Part shown: positions 14,488-33,080 of the stretch, piece by piece
Layout: each line of letters opens with the position of its first letter
Numbering within the stretch: the stretch's first letter is position 1
Assembly: GCF_036227565.1 (NCBI RefSeq)
Contig: NZ_CP109460.1
Location: 7,936,001 to 8,000,000, forward strand
Origin: Streptomyces sp. NBC_01454
Lineage (GTDB): Bacteria; Actinomycetota; Actinomycetes; Streptomycetales; Streptomycetaceae
Reading direction: 5' to 3'
Length of the DNA: 64,000 nucleotides
The notes under the pieces: generated by a model
Databases searched by the model: none
The model's input: the letters and a program-made list of their open reading frames with translations, nothing else
Told to the model about the DNA's origin: nothing
Position numbers and translations under genes: made by a program

Positions 14488-14491
<4 letters not shown>
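1..14491 (+). CDS. Trans-AT modular polyketide synthase, 5' partial (DH-KR-MT-ACP, KS-ACP, KS-KR-ACP, KS-KR-ACP, KS)
   Basis: The reading frame is open at the left edge (first full codon at base 2), so about 4829 residues are visible and the N-terminus is missing. Domains by nucleotide: end of a dehydratase 2-370 (HPSVVDGALH carries the catalytic Asp); KR 455-1740 (GGAGGIG, GQGNYAAG); C-methyltransferase 1880-2970 (EIGAGTGGTT); ACP 3040-3290 (FGVDSL); KS 3437-4710 (Cys in DTMCSSSL, codon 3920); ACP 5413-5632 (GLDSLG); KS 5686-7003 (DTACSSS, Cys 6203); KR 7610-8880; ACP 8985-9210; KS 9341-10610 (Cys 9833); KR 11190-12540; ACP 12664-12880; KS 13037-14290 (Cys 13532). No GHSxG acyltransferase occurs anywhere, so extender units must come from discrete enzymes outside the window. 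The last KS has no partner domains here; its module continues in the next gene. The stop overlaps that gene's ATG by 4 nt. Confidence 0.95.
1811..1864 (+). repeat. 18-bp tandem repeat in KR-MT linker
   Basis: Two exact and one diverged copy of an 18-base unit (GGCACGGGAACGCCGTCC) encode a Gly-Thr-Gly-Thr-Pro-Ser linker repeat between the ketoreductase and the methyltransferase. It is in frame and probably a flexible spacer. Confidence 0.8.
4771..4990 (+). other. Serine-less ACP-like insert after KS in first PKS
   Basis: Between the KS and its C-terminal linker (which ends in LPGYPFARTRCW near 5310) sits a stretch with the pattern of a carrier protein: a short helix, then DELGLDPAVMVRL where an ACP would have GLDSL, then GGTTLRELAGR where an ACP would have the xPTVxxLA helix. 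The phosphopantetheine serine is replaced by proline (codon near 4888), so it cannot be a working carrier. A related stretch follows the KS of the second PKS at 18331-18570. Confidence 0.5.
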
Positions 14492-21440
<6,949 letters not shown>

Positions 21441-21444
<4 letters not shown>

Positions 21445-24400
21445 CCAACGAGGACAAGCTCCGCGACTACCTGCGCCGGGTGACCGCGGAACTGCAGTCG
21501 ACGCGGCAGCGGCTGCGCGATGTGGAGGAGCGATCCGCCGGGCCGGTCGCCATCGTCGGCATGGCCTGTCACTACCCGGGCGGCGTCGAGTCCCCCGACG
21601 ACCTGTGGTCGCTCGTCGCCGAGGGGCGGGACGGGATCACACCGTTCCCCGGCGATCGCGGCTGGGACCTGGACACGCTCCACCACCCGGACCCCGATCA
21701 CCCGGGCACGACCACCGTCCGCGAGGGCGGATTCCTGCACGGCGCCGCCCGGTTCGACGCGGGATTCTTCGGGATCTCGCCCAAGGAGGCGCTCCACACC
21801 GACCCGCAGCAGCGGCTGATCCTCCAGACGTCCTGGGAGGCCGTCGAGCGCGCCGGCCTGGACCCGAGCTCGCTGCGCGACAGCCGCACCGGCGTGTTCA
21901 CCGGCGTCATGCACCACGACTACCCGGGCGCCCAGGGCGCCGGCAGCGTCGTCGCCGGCCGCGTCGCCTACCAGCTGGGCCTGCGCGGCCCCGCCATCAT
22001 GGTGGACACCGCCTGCTCCTCGTCGCTCGTCGCCCTCCACCTGGCCGTCCGGTCCCTGCGCCGGGGCGAGTGCGACATGGCCCTCGTGGGAGGGGCCACG
22101 GTGATGGCCACCCCCGCCGCCTTCGTGGAGTTCAGCCGCCAGCGCGGCCTGGCCCCCGACGGCCGCTGCAAGCCGTTCGCCGCCGGGGCGGACGGCACCG
22201 CCTGGTCCGAGGGCGCCGGCGTCATCGTCGTCGAACGCCTCGCGACCGCCCTGGCCGCCGGCCGCCGCGTACTCGCCGTGGTCCGGGGCACCGCCGTCAA
22301 CTCCGACGGTGCCAGCAACGGCCTCACCGCACCCAACGGCCCCGCCCAACAGCGCGTCATCCGCGAGGCCCTCGTCGACGCCGGACTGACCCCCCAGCAG
22401 GTCGACGCGGTGGAGGCACACGGCACCGGCACCCCCCTGGGCGACCCGGTGGAGGCCCAGGCCGTGCTCGCCGCCTACGGCAGGGAGCGCACCCAGGCGC
22501 TGCGCCTGGGATCGGTCAAGTCCAATATCGGGCACACTCAGGCCGCCGCGGGCATCGCCGGGATCGTCAAGATGGTCATGGCCATGCGGCACGGGGTACT
22601 GCCCCGGACCCTGCACCTCGACGCCCCGACCCCGTACGTGGACTGGTCGGCGGGCGGCGTGGAACTCCTCACCGAGGACGCACCCTGGCCCGCCGGTACG
22701 GAACCCCGCCGGGCTGCCGTGTCCTCCTTCGGGGTCAGCGGCACCAACGCCCACGTGATCCTGGAGGAACCCCCGCTGCCGGTGGACGACCGGACCGCCG
22801 AACGGCCCGACGCCGAGCGGCCGGCATACGTGGCGAGCGCCGAGAGCGCCGAGAGCGCCGAGAGCGCCGAGAGCGCCGAGAGCGCCGAGAGCGCCGAGAG
22901 CGCCGAGAGCGCCGAAAGTGCCGAGACCCCGGTGACGCCGCCCGCCGGGCCCGGCCCCCTGGCCTGGACCCTGTCCGCCCGCTCCGACGCCGCACTGCGC
23001 GCCCAAGCCGCCACCCTCACCGCCTTCCTGACCAGGCACCCGCAGGAACCGCGCCCCGAGGACGTGGCCCTCTCCCTGGCCACCACCCGCGCCTCCCATG
23101 AGCACCGCGCGGTCGTCCTCGGCGGCGACCGGGCCGAACTCCTCGCCGCACTGGACGACCTGGCCGCCGGCCGGCCCTCGCCCGCCGTCGTCGAAGGGAC
23201 CACCGGGCCGAGCGGCGGCGTGGCCTTCCTCTTCCCCGGCCAGGGTTCGCAGTGGCGGGACATGGCCGTGCGCCTGCTGGACACCAACGCGGTGTTCCGG
23301 GAACGGATAGCCCAGTGCGAGAGCGCCCTGGCCCCCTACGTGGACTTCGAGCTGACCGCCGTTCTGCGCGGCGAACAGGACCTGGACCGGGTCGACGTCG
23401 TCCAGCCCGCCCTGTTCGCCGTGATGGTCGCCCTCGCCGAGGTGTGGCGCTCCCTCGGCGTCCACCCGGCCGCTGTCGGCGGACACAGCCAGGGCGAGAT
23501 CGCCGCCGCCTGCGTGGCCGGCGCCCTCACCCTCCAGGACGCCGCCCGTGTCGTCGCCCTGCGCAGCCGTGCCCTGACCACCCTCTCGGGCCGCGGCGGC
23601 ATGATGTCCCTCGCGCTGCCCGCCGACGAGGCACGCGACCGGCTCCGCCGCTGGGACGGCAGGCTGTCGCTGGCCGCCGTCAACGGCGCGGCCTCCGTGG
23701 TCGTCTCCGGCGACACCGACGCCCTCGACGAACTCCTCGCCGCCTGCGAGGAGGACGGCGTACGGACCCGGCGCGTCGACGTGGACTACGCCTCGCACAG
23801 CGCGCACGTGGAAGACGTCCGCGCGCAGGTCCTGGAGGCCCTCGCCCCCGTCAGCCCGCTCGCCCCCGAAATCCCCTTCTTCTCCTCCGTGGAAGGCCGC
23901 TGGATCGAGGCCGCCGACGCCTTCGACGCCGACTACTGGTACCGGAACCTGCGCGAGACCGTCCGCTTCGACGAGGCCGTCACCGCCCTCGTCCGGCGCG
24001 ACTGCACCACCCTGCTGGAGGTCAGCCCCCACCCGGTGGTCACGACCGCCGCACAGGAGACCGTCGACGCGCTGGGCACCGACACCGCCGTCGTCCACAC
24101 CCTGCGCCGCAACGAAGGCGGCCCCGGGCAACTGCTGCACGCCCTCGCCCAGTTGTACGTGAAGGGCGTACGCCCCGACTGGTCCGCGCTCTGGCCCGAA
24201 GCCCGCCGGATCGACCTGCCCACCACCACCTTCCTCACGGAGCCGTACTGGCTGAACCCCGGCCCCGGCACCGGCGGCGCGGGCGCCCTGGGCCTCGACG
24301 AGGTCGACCACCCCGTCCTGCGCGCCTCCCTGCCCGCCGCCGAGGGCCTGGTGCTCACCGGCCGGCTCGGCCTGGCCGCCCAGCCCTGGCTCGCCGACCA

Positions 24401-27400
24401 CACCGTCGAAGGACAGGTGGTCCTGCCGGGCGCAGCCCTCGCGGAGCTCGCCTCCCGGGCGGCGGACGAGGCCGGCTGCGCCGCCGTCGACCAGCTCACC
24501 CTGCTCACCCCGGTCGTCCTCCCCGACGAGGGCGACATCCGGCTGCGCGTGGACATCACGGCCCCGGCCGAGGACGGCTCGCGCGGACTGATCCTGCACA
24601 CCCTCATCGGGGCGGGGCACTGGACCACGCACGCCACCGGCGTCCTCCTGCCCGACGCCGCCGAACCGGTGGCCGCCACCACCGCGTGGCCGCCGGCCGG
24701 CGCCGAACCCCAGGACGTCGAAGCCCTCTACGCGACCCTGGAGGGCGCCGGCCTGAGCTACGGCCCGGCCTTCCGCGGCCTGCGGGCACTGTGGCGGGGA
24801 CGCGACGGGGACCTCCACGCCGAGGTCGCACTGCCCGACGCCGACCAGGCCGGCGCGTTCACTCTCCACCCAGCCCTGCTCGACGCGTGCCTGCACCCCG
24901 TCGCCCTCGGCGGGTTCCTCACCACAGGAGGGGGCCGCCGCCCGGCACTGCCCTTCGAATGGCAGGGCCTGCGCCTCCACGCCGCAGGCGCCGACACCGT
25001 GCGCGTGACCCTGTCCGCCGCGGGCCCCGACGCCGTCCGCCTCACCCTCACCGACACCACCGGGGCACCCGTCGCCTCGGTCGACACCCTCGTGCTCCGC
25101 GAGCTTCCGGCGGGCGCTCTCGGCCGCCCCGACCGGGGCGACCTGCTGCGCCCCGACCGGGTGACCCGGGCCCTGCCCGGCGGCGCGCACGAGGACTACG
25201 CCGTACAGGACCCGGAACTCGCCCGGCAGCTGGGGAAGCAGCCCACCCAGGACCCCGCGCCCCACGTCCTGGTGCCGACTCCGGCAGGCGAGCCCGGCGA
25301 GGCCGTGCGCGGCGCGCTCACCCTCGTCCAGGACTGGCTGGCGGACGAGAGCCGTACGGATTCCACGCTCGTCCTCGTCACCCGCCGGGTCCACCACGAC
25401 GTGGCGGAAGCCGCCGTCGCGGGTCTCGTACGGTCCGCCCAGCTCGAACACCCCGGCAGCTTCCGGGTGCTGGACCTGGCCGATCTCGACGCGACCACCC
25501 TCGCCGCCATCCCCGCCGCCCTCGCCGCGGACGAGCCCCAGCTCACGCTGGTGTCCGGGACCGCGACCGTGACCCGGCTGGTACGCGCCCTCCCCGCTCC
25601 GGCGGGGACCGGCGAGCTCGGCAGGACCCTGGTGACCGGCGCCTCCGGCACCCTGGGGCAGCTCGTTGCCCGGCACCTCGTCCACGCACACGGCGTACGC
25701 GACCTGGTGCTGGCCGGCCGACGTGGCTCCGACGCCCCCGGCATGGCCGCCCTCACGGAGGAGCTGGCCGGGGCCGGGGCCCAGGTCCGTGCCGTCGCCT
25801 GCGACGTCACCGACCGTGCCGATCTCGCGGTCCTGGCCGGCGGAGCCTCCTTCACGACCGTCGTCCACGCCGCGGGCGTCCTCGACGACGGCTTGGTGAC
25901 CGGCCTGACCCCCGAGCGCCTCGACCGCGTGCTCGGAGCGAAGCTCGACGCCGCGCTCCACCTCCACGAACTGCTGCCCCAGGCACGCCTGGTGCTGTTC
26001 TCCTCGGCCGTGGGCATCCTCGGCGGCCTCGGCCAGGCCAACTACGCCGCCGCCAACGCCGGCCTCGACGCCCTGGCCCGACGCCGCCACGCTGCGGGCC
26101 TGCCTGGGATCTCCCTGGCCTGGGGCCTGTGGGACGCCACCAGCGGCATGACCGACGGCGTCGACCGGGACCGCCTGGGCCGCTCCGGCTTCCAGCCGCT
26201 GCCGACCGCGGACGCCCTCGCTGCCCTGGACGCCGCCCTGGCCTCGGACGAGCCGGTGCTCGCCCCGATCCGGCTCGACCCCGGCGCCCTGCGGGCCCAG
26301 GAAGAGAACGTCCCCGCGCCGCTGCGCGACCTGTCCGGGAAACCCGCACGCCGCGGCGCCGCCCCCGGGGGCGGCGCCGCCGTCTCCGAACTGGCCGCCC
26401 GCCTCGCCGGGAAGACCGGCCCCGAGCGCCTGCGCACCCTGCTCGACCTGGTCGTCGGACACACCGCCGCCGTCCTCGGACATGCCTCGCCGGAGGCGGT
26501 CGACCCCGGCCGGGCCTTCAAGGACGCCGGCTTCGGCTCGCTCGCCGCCGTCGAACTGCGCAACCGCCTCGCCGGAAGCACGGGCCTGCGCCTCCCGGCC
26601 ACCCTCGTGTTCAGCCACCCCAATCCGGCGGCGGTCGCCCGCCACCTGGACGAACTCCTCGCGGGCACGACCCCGGCGGCCGCTCCCGTGGTCCGCGCCG
26701 CGGCCGCCGCCGCGGACGACCCCGTCGTCCTCGTCGGCCTCGGCTGCCGGCTCCCCGGCGGCGTCCGCACACCCGACGACCTCTGGGAGATGCTGGTCCA
26801 CGAACGCGACGGCATCGGCCCGTTCCCCGACGACCGGGGCTGGCCCCTGGAGCGCCTCTACGACCCCGACCCGGCCGCCCCCGGCACCACCTACACCCGG
26901 CACGGCGGCTTCATGGCCGACGCGACCGCGTTCGACGCCGCCTTCTTCGGGGTCGCGCCCCGCGAGGCCGTCGCCATGGACCCGCAGCAGCGGATCCTGC
27001 TGGAAACCGTCTGGGAGGCCTGCGAGGACGCCGGCATCGACCCGGCCTCGCTGCGCGGCAGCCGCACCGGCGTGTTCGTGGGCGCCATGTACCAGGACTA
27101 CGGCCGCCTCCTGGAGAACGCCGCCGCCGAGGGCTTCCTCGCCCCGGGCGTCGGCGGTGGAGTCCTCTCCGGACGGGTCGCCTACACCTACGGCCTGGAA
27201 GGCCCGACCGTCACGGTCGACACGGCCTGCTCCTCCTCGCTGACCGCCCTGCACCTCGCCGCGCAGGCGGTACGGGCGGGGGAGTGCGACCTTGCGCTCG
27301 CCGGCGGAGTCACCGTGCTCTCCACACCGGTGCCCTTCGTCGAGTTCAGCCGCCAGCGCGGACTGGCCGCCGACGGACGCTGCAAGCCCTTCGCCGCTGC

Positions 27401-30400
27401 GGCCGACGGCACCGCACTCGGCGAGGGCGCCGGAGTGGTGCTCGTCGAGCGCCTCTCCCGGGCCCGCGCCCTGGGCCACGAGGTGCTGGCCGTACTGCGC
27501 GGCAGCGCCCTCAACTCCGACGGCGCCAGCAACGGCCTCACCGCCCCCAACGGCGCGGCCCAGGAGAAGGTGATGCGCGCGGCGCTCGCCGCCGCCGGCC
27601 TGCACCCCGCCGACGTCGCCGCCGTCGAGGCGCACGGCACCGGCACGGCCCTCGGCGACCCCATCGAGGCGCAGGCGCTGCTCGCGGTCTACGGCCAGGA
27701 CCGGCCGGCCCCGCTGCTGCTCGGCTCGCTCAAGTCCAACGTGGGACACGTCCAGGCAGCCGCCGGCATCGCGGGAGTGATCAAGGCGGTCCTGTCCATC
27801 CGCAATGGCCTGCTGCCCCGGAGCCTGCACATCGACGAGCCCTCCCCGCACGTGGACTGGACCGCCGGCGACATCGCTCTGCTTGGCCGGGCGCAGCCGT
27901 GGCCCGAGGGGACCGGGCCGCGGCGCATGGGAGTCTCCTCCTTCGGCATCAGCGGCACCAACGTGCACGTCCTGATCGAGCAGGCATCGAGCCCCGAAGA
28001 GCCCCCGGAGCCGCTGCCCGCCCTGGACGGAGTCCCCTGGCTGCTGTCGGCACGCTCCGAGCAGGCCCTGCGCGGCCAGGCCCGCCGACTGCTGGAGTCG
28101 GACACCTCCGACCTCCCCGCCGTGGCGCGGGCCCTGTCCACCACCCGGGCCGCCCACCGCCACCGGGCCATGGTGAGCGGCGCCGACGCACAGCAGAGGC
28201 GCGCCGCCCTCACGGCTCTGGCGTCCGACGGCACGGCCGACGGCCTGCGCCGGGCGCGCGCCGCCGGGCAGCGGCTCGCCCTGCTCTTCACCGGGCAGGG
28301 CAGCCAGCTCCCCGCGATGGGAAGGGGCCTGTACGAGACCTTCCCTGTGTACGCGCAGGCCTTCGACGAGGTGTCCGCGCACTTCCGGCTCGACACCCCG
28401 CTGCGTGAAGCGGTCTTCGAACGGGAGGACCTGCTGGACCGCACCGAGTACACCCAGCCGGCCCTCTTCGCCCTCCAAGTGGCCCAGTTCCGGCTGCTGT
28501 CGAGCTGGGGCGTCACCCCCGACTCCCTGATCGGGCACTCCATCGGCGAGCTCTCGGCGGCCTGCGTCTCGGGCCTGGTGCCCCTCGCCGACGCCGCCGC
28601 CCTCGTCGCCGCCCGCGGCCGGGTCCTCGGCCAACTGCCGGCCGGGGGAGCCATGGTGGCCGTACGGGCGACGGAGGAGGAAGTCCTCGCCGTCCTGGAG
28701 GGCCGCGCCGACCGCGTGGGCATCGCCGCCGTCAACGGCCCCCGGTCGGTCGTCCTGTCCGGGGACGAGGAGGAGGTCCTGGCCGCGGCCCGGGAACTTT
28801 CGGAGCGCGGGCACCGTACGCGCCGGCTGCGCGTGGACGTCGCCTTCCACTCGCCCTGCGTGGACCCGGCGCTCGCGGAGTTCCGGGCCGCCGCCGCCGA
28901 GGTCCGCTTCGGACGGCCCGGAATCCCGGTGGTCTCCACCGTCCGCACCGCCCACGCGATGGACACCCCCGACTACTGGGTGGACCAACTGCGCGGCTCC
29001 GTGCGCTTCTTCGACGCCGTCCGCGAGGCCCACGGCAACGGAGCCACGGCCTTCCTGGAACTGGGACCCGACACCGTCCTGGCACCGGCCGTCGAGTCGT
29101 GCCTGCCCGGCCTCCCGGTGCGGCCCGTCTCGCTGCTGCGCCGCGACCGCGACGACGTCCGCACCGCCGTCGAGGCTCTGGGGCTCCTGCACACCCACGG
29201 AGTGGAGGCCGACTGGTCGGCCGTCCACGCCGGGCGGCCGGCCACCCGGGTGCGGCTTCCGAAGTACGTCTTCCAGGACCGCCGTTACTGGCCCGAGCCG
29301 GCCGATGTGGCGCAGGCCGCGCCCGTACCCGTACCCGTACCCGCAGCTGAGGCGGGGGAGGGGGCGCCCGCGCTCGATCCGTTCTGGTCGGCCGTCGAGA
29401 GCGCCGACCTCGGCGCCGCCCTCGACCTGCTGAACCTGCGGGGCGACGAGACACCGGCCCAGGTCCTCGACGCCCTCTGCCGGCTGCGCTCCGGAGCGGC
29501 GGCGCCGGTCCTCGAGGGGGCGCGGTGGACACGGGTGCCGGACGGCCCCGCCCCCGAGCTCGCCCACGACGTCCTGCTGCTCGCCCCCTCCACGGGCGAC
29601 GAGGAACTGGCCGACGGGGTCGCGGGCGCCCTGGTCCGGCACGGAGCCCGGGTCCGCTCGGGCGGTGCCGAGCGCCCGGACCTCGTGCTGGCCCTGCCCG
29701 GGACCGAACCGGCCGCCGAGGCGGGGGTTCCCCGGTGGGCCGTCGTCGAAGGCGGCGGCGTGGTGCCCGCCTGCGACCACGCCGTGACCCTCCCGAAGGA
29801 GCTCGACGCGCCCGCGCGCAGCCGCCTGTGCGCGGCCGTGGCCGAGGGGTACCGGGAGACGCGGATCGAGCCGGACGGGCTGTTCGTGCGCACCTACGAA
29901 CCGTTGGGCCGCACCGGCGTGTGGCGTCCCGAGGGGGACGTCCTGGTGGCCGGCCCGGCGGACGCGCTCACTGCGGCGACCGTCGACGCCGTGCTCGCGT
30001 CCGGGGCGCGCTGCCTGGTGGCCGGCGGTGCCGACCGCCCGGCCGGCGCCCTGGAGTTCGGGGACGCGGAGGGGACCGTACGGCTCGCGGCGGCGATCGT
30101 CCGGGCCGGCAGCGGCTTCGAGGACGTGGCGTCGCCGCTGGTGGCCGTCGTGTCCGTGGGGGAGACCGTGCGGGAAGCGGGCGCCTCGCTCGCCGTGGCG
30201 GTCCACCCCGACCTCGACCCGAGGGCTGCGGTGAGCGGGCTGTGGCGGGCCCTGTCCACCGGGGAGACGGCCGTACGCCTCCTGGACACCGCGCACGTGA
30301 CGCGGACCGCGCCGGCCGCGGAGCCCGAGGAGACTACGGAAGAGGCGACGGACCGCACGCCGGAGCCCGGGCCCGAGCCGAAGCACGAGTCCGAGCCCCG

Positions 30401-30719
30401 GCCCGACGGTCCGCGGCCCCAGGACTCCGGACTACGGGCCACCCTCGCGGGACTCCCCCGCGCGGAGTGGGCGGAGGCCGTGCTCGGCGGTGTGCGGGGC
30501 CTCGCGGCCGCCGTGCTCGGGTACGAGTCCGCGTCCGAGATCGACGCCGAGGGAGAGTTCTTCGACATGGGCCTGACCTCGGTCACCGCGCTCGAACTGC
30601 GCGACCACCTGACCGGGTTGACCGGTTTGGAGTGGCCCGCGGACCTCCTCTACGAGTGCCCGACACCGCAGGTGCTGGCCGACCTCGTGGTCGAGCAGCT
30701 GAGCGCGACCCCTGCCTGA
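21441..30719 (+). CDS. Cis-AT modular polyketide synthase, KS-AT(mmal)-DH-KR-ACP / KS-AT(mal)-KR0-ACP
   Basis: 3092 residues. The ATG at 21441 has a good ribosome site (GGAGGAAC) and overlaps the upstream stop. An N-terminal coiled docking helix ([18 protein letters not shown]) is followed by KS (34-444, Cys codon 22014), AT (591-907; GHSQG and DYASH, the methylmalonyl pattern), DH (951-1224; [22 protein letters not shown]), KR (1394-1618; [11 protein letters not shown] motif, B-type) and ACP (1664-1747; [11 protein letters not shown]). The second module has KS (1757-2184, Cys codon 27228), AT (2277-2574; GHSIGE and AFHS, the malonyl pattern), a degraded KR-like region (2654-2964) and ACP (3007-3090; [11 protein letters not shown]). 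There is no thioesterase. Predicted output is an alpha-methyl, alpha,beta-unsaturated unit followed by an unreduced beta-keto unit, normally passed on to an NRPS or a trans-acting release enzyme. Confidence 0.95.
22836..22925 (+). repeat. Ten-copy 9-bp tandem repeat encoding (Ser-Ala-Glu)10
   Basis: The unit AGCGCCGAG is repeated ten times in frame (the last copy reads AGT GCC GAG), giving a 30-residue Ser-Ala-Glu tract in the KS-AT linker. The near-perfect copies suggest recent slippage expansion. The reverse complement reads as an Ala-Leu-Ser tract but is not a gene. Confidence 0.97.
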
Positions 30720-30740
30720 GCCGCCGGCGGCCGGACCGGC

Positions 30741-30774
30741 GGGGCGCCGTACTGATCCCTCAGTACGGCGCCCC
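30741..30774 (+). terminator. Strong hairpin after the PKS operon
   Basis: A perfect 15-bp inverted repeat (GGGGCGCCGTACTGA / TCAGTACGGCGCCCC) with a 4-base loop begins 21 bases after the last PKS stop. There is no T-tract, which is common for Streptomyces terminators. It probably ends the PKS transcript. Confidence 0.85.
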
Positions 30775-30891
30775 GCGGATCAGGATGTGCAGGGTGGCTC
30801 CGATACCGGGCACCCTCTGCCGAACTCAGGGGTTTGGCGATGCCGTGGATCCGCTAAAGGGCCCGCGGCCGCCTCCTGGAAACGGACCACC

Positions 30892-31038
30892 ATGCGCACC
30901 GACTTCGATCCCGCTGCCCTGTCCCGCAACGAGTTCTACAGCTGCTGACCGCGGTCGTCGTGCCGCGGCCCATCGCGCCTGGGTCTCAACGATCAGCCCT
31001 GATGGTGCTTCGGCGAACCTGGCCCCTGCGAAGTTCCG
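30892..31038 (+). pseudogene. Flavin reductase-like (split-barrel FMN) gene remnant
   Basis: The ATG at 30892 reads MRTDFDPAALSRNEFYSC and stops. A shifted frame then gives LLTAVVVPRPIA, and after another shift WVSTISPDGASANLAPAKF. Joined, these match the N-terminal part of the flavin reductase-like domain family (PF01613), whose hallmark is VVPRPIAWVST-DG-xNLAP. Two frameshifts and loss of everything after about 48 codons make it non-functional. Confidence 0.7.
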
Positions 31039-31148
31039 AGGAAAGTGGAATCGGTGTAGGTCAGGAGCGTTTTTGCAGGTCAGGTCTTTGTGGTCCAAGT
31101 GCGTCGACGCTGTTGGTGAGACGCGTGTGATAGCAGGTGAGAGGTGAG

Positions 31149-31180
31149 GAGCCCCCGTCGGCTGATGCCGATGGGGGCTC
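31149..31180. terminator. GC-rich hairpin in the PKS-urease gap
   Basis: A 14-bp inverted repeat with one mismatch (GAGCCCCCGTCGGC / GCCGATGGGGGCTC) and a TGAT loop. It lies between the end of the PKS operon and the end of the convergent urease operon, so it could serve either, or be left over from a lost gene. Confidence 0.5.
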
Positions 31181-31274
31181 TGCGTGTGGTGGGTTGTGCC
31201 GTGATTGGCGGGAGTAGCGACTTCGGCTTTCCGACGCGCTGCGCCGTTTCGACGAGGCGAGAATGCTTGACTGC

Positions 31275-31409
31275 TCACGGCCCCTGGGTCTTGTGGTCCT
31301 GGGCTTCCCGGGGCGGTCGCGCTCTGGTCGTGCGGCTCGCCGGCCGGGGCCCCTCTTTTCCGAGCCCGGCCGCGTGCTGATGCGCGCGCACGATCGTGGA
31401 GTCCACCGA
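31275..31409 (-). pseudogene. IS5-family transposase fragment
   Basis: The minus strand reads SVDSTIVRAHQHAAG followed by a basic, Pro/Arg-rich stretch ending at a stop. VDSTIVRAHQHAAG is the central signature of Streptomyces IS5-type transposases. Only about 45 codons remain and no flanking inverted repeats were found. Confidence 0.75.
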
Positions 31410-31529
31410 TTATGTGGAATCAGGAATGTCACGTCGCAGGGCGTTAGTTGGGGGGCTCGGTACTCAGGGGCGGAGGTTGATGCGCTCTTGGTAGTGCGCT
31501 CACCGCGGCGCGCTCAAGCCGAGTCGGGC

Positions 31530-32344
31530 CTATCGGGCGATCGCCTCGTGGCCCCGGTCCAGTAGCCGTCGGAGGGTGGAGTGGTTGGCTGCCGCCGCCG
31601 TGATCAGGACCGCGGGGCCGGCGAGGGGGGTGAGGGCGGCCTCGCCCTCCTCGCCGGGGTCGGTCGGCAGGAGTTGGGGTGAGGGTTGCTGATGGGTGAA
31701 TTCCGGGTTGACGATGAGGAGTTGTCCGGTCATGCGGTAGTCCGCGAGGACGGCAGGGCCTGACCAGGAAGGAACGCCGGGGCCGACGGCGAGTTCCTGA
31801 TCCAGCAAGGGGCTCCCGGCCAGACGTACGGTCAGGCGGGTGCGGAGCCGTCCGGAGGGTTCGTTGGCGCGGCCCAGGATCTGCTCTTCCCTGAGCATCA
31901 GCCGTGCCCTGGGGGCGAGTTCGACGCAGGTGGTCGTCTCCAGATCGCTGTGCGCGGCGGAGATCAGCGGTTCCGGAAGGTAGTGCAGTTCCGCGTCGTC
32001 GTCCACGCGGAGGAGTATGTCGCTGGTGGCGGTGCCGCCACGTGGGCCTGGCAGGGAGAGGGTGGCGCTGACCGTGCCGAGGCTGAGCTGTGCGCCGGTT
32101 CGTACTTCGGCTTGGAGCCGCAGTTGGTCGCCGCCGTGGGGTGCGTTGACGGAGCCGGTGAGGACGACCCTGGCGAACGGTCCTGCGGTACGTAGGCGGC
32201 GGGGGATGAGAGCGCGTCGTCCGTGCAGTACGGGCAGGGCGGTGCCGCCGCGTGGGTCGGGGACTGCCACGATGTGCGCGGTGGAGTGGACCCCCGGGGC
32301 TGGGGCAACGGAGGCAGGGGGCGGGGCGGCGGCGTCGATGGTTG

Positions 32345-32348
<4 letters not shown>
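31530..32348 (-). CDS. ureD: Urease accessory protein UreD
   Basis: 272 residues, beginning [10 protein letters not shown]. It matches the UreD/UreH family, the scaffold that binds apo-urease and recruits UreF and UreG for nickel insertion. Features include the central [13 protein letters not shown] strand region and a C-terminal [21 protein letters not shown] segment. The chosen ATG overlaps the UreG stop by 4 nt (ATGA); a longer upstream frame exists but would run into ureG. It is the last gene of the urease operon, which reads leftward and converges on the PKS operon. Confidence 0.9.
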
Positions 32349-33040
<692 letters not shown>

Positions 33041-33080
33041 CACAGGCTCCAGTGGTGCGGGTGTGGGGTGCCGGGGCAGG

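Noticed and set aside
22735..22995. Minus-strand Arg/Ser repeat protein
   Set aside because: It is simply the antisense of the Ser-Ala-Glu repeat.
29525..31147. + strand frame running from inside the last PKS gene to 31147
   Set aside because: Pro/Arg/Gly-rich shadow; only its last 50 codons hold real homology, which belongs to the flavin reductase remnant.
31061..31278. Possible tRNA or attachment site in the PKS-urease gap
   Set aside because: No cloverleaf or CCA end could be built; only the hairpin and the transposase fragment are supported.
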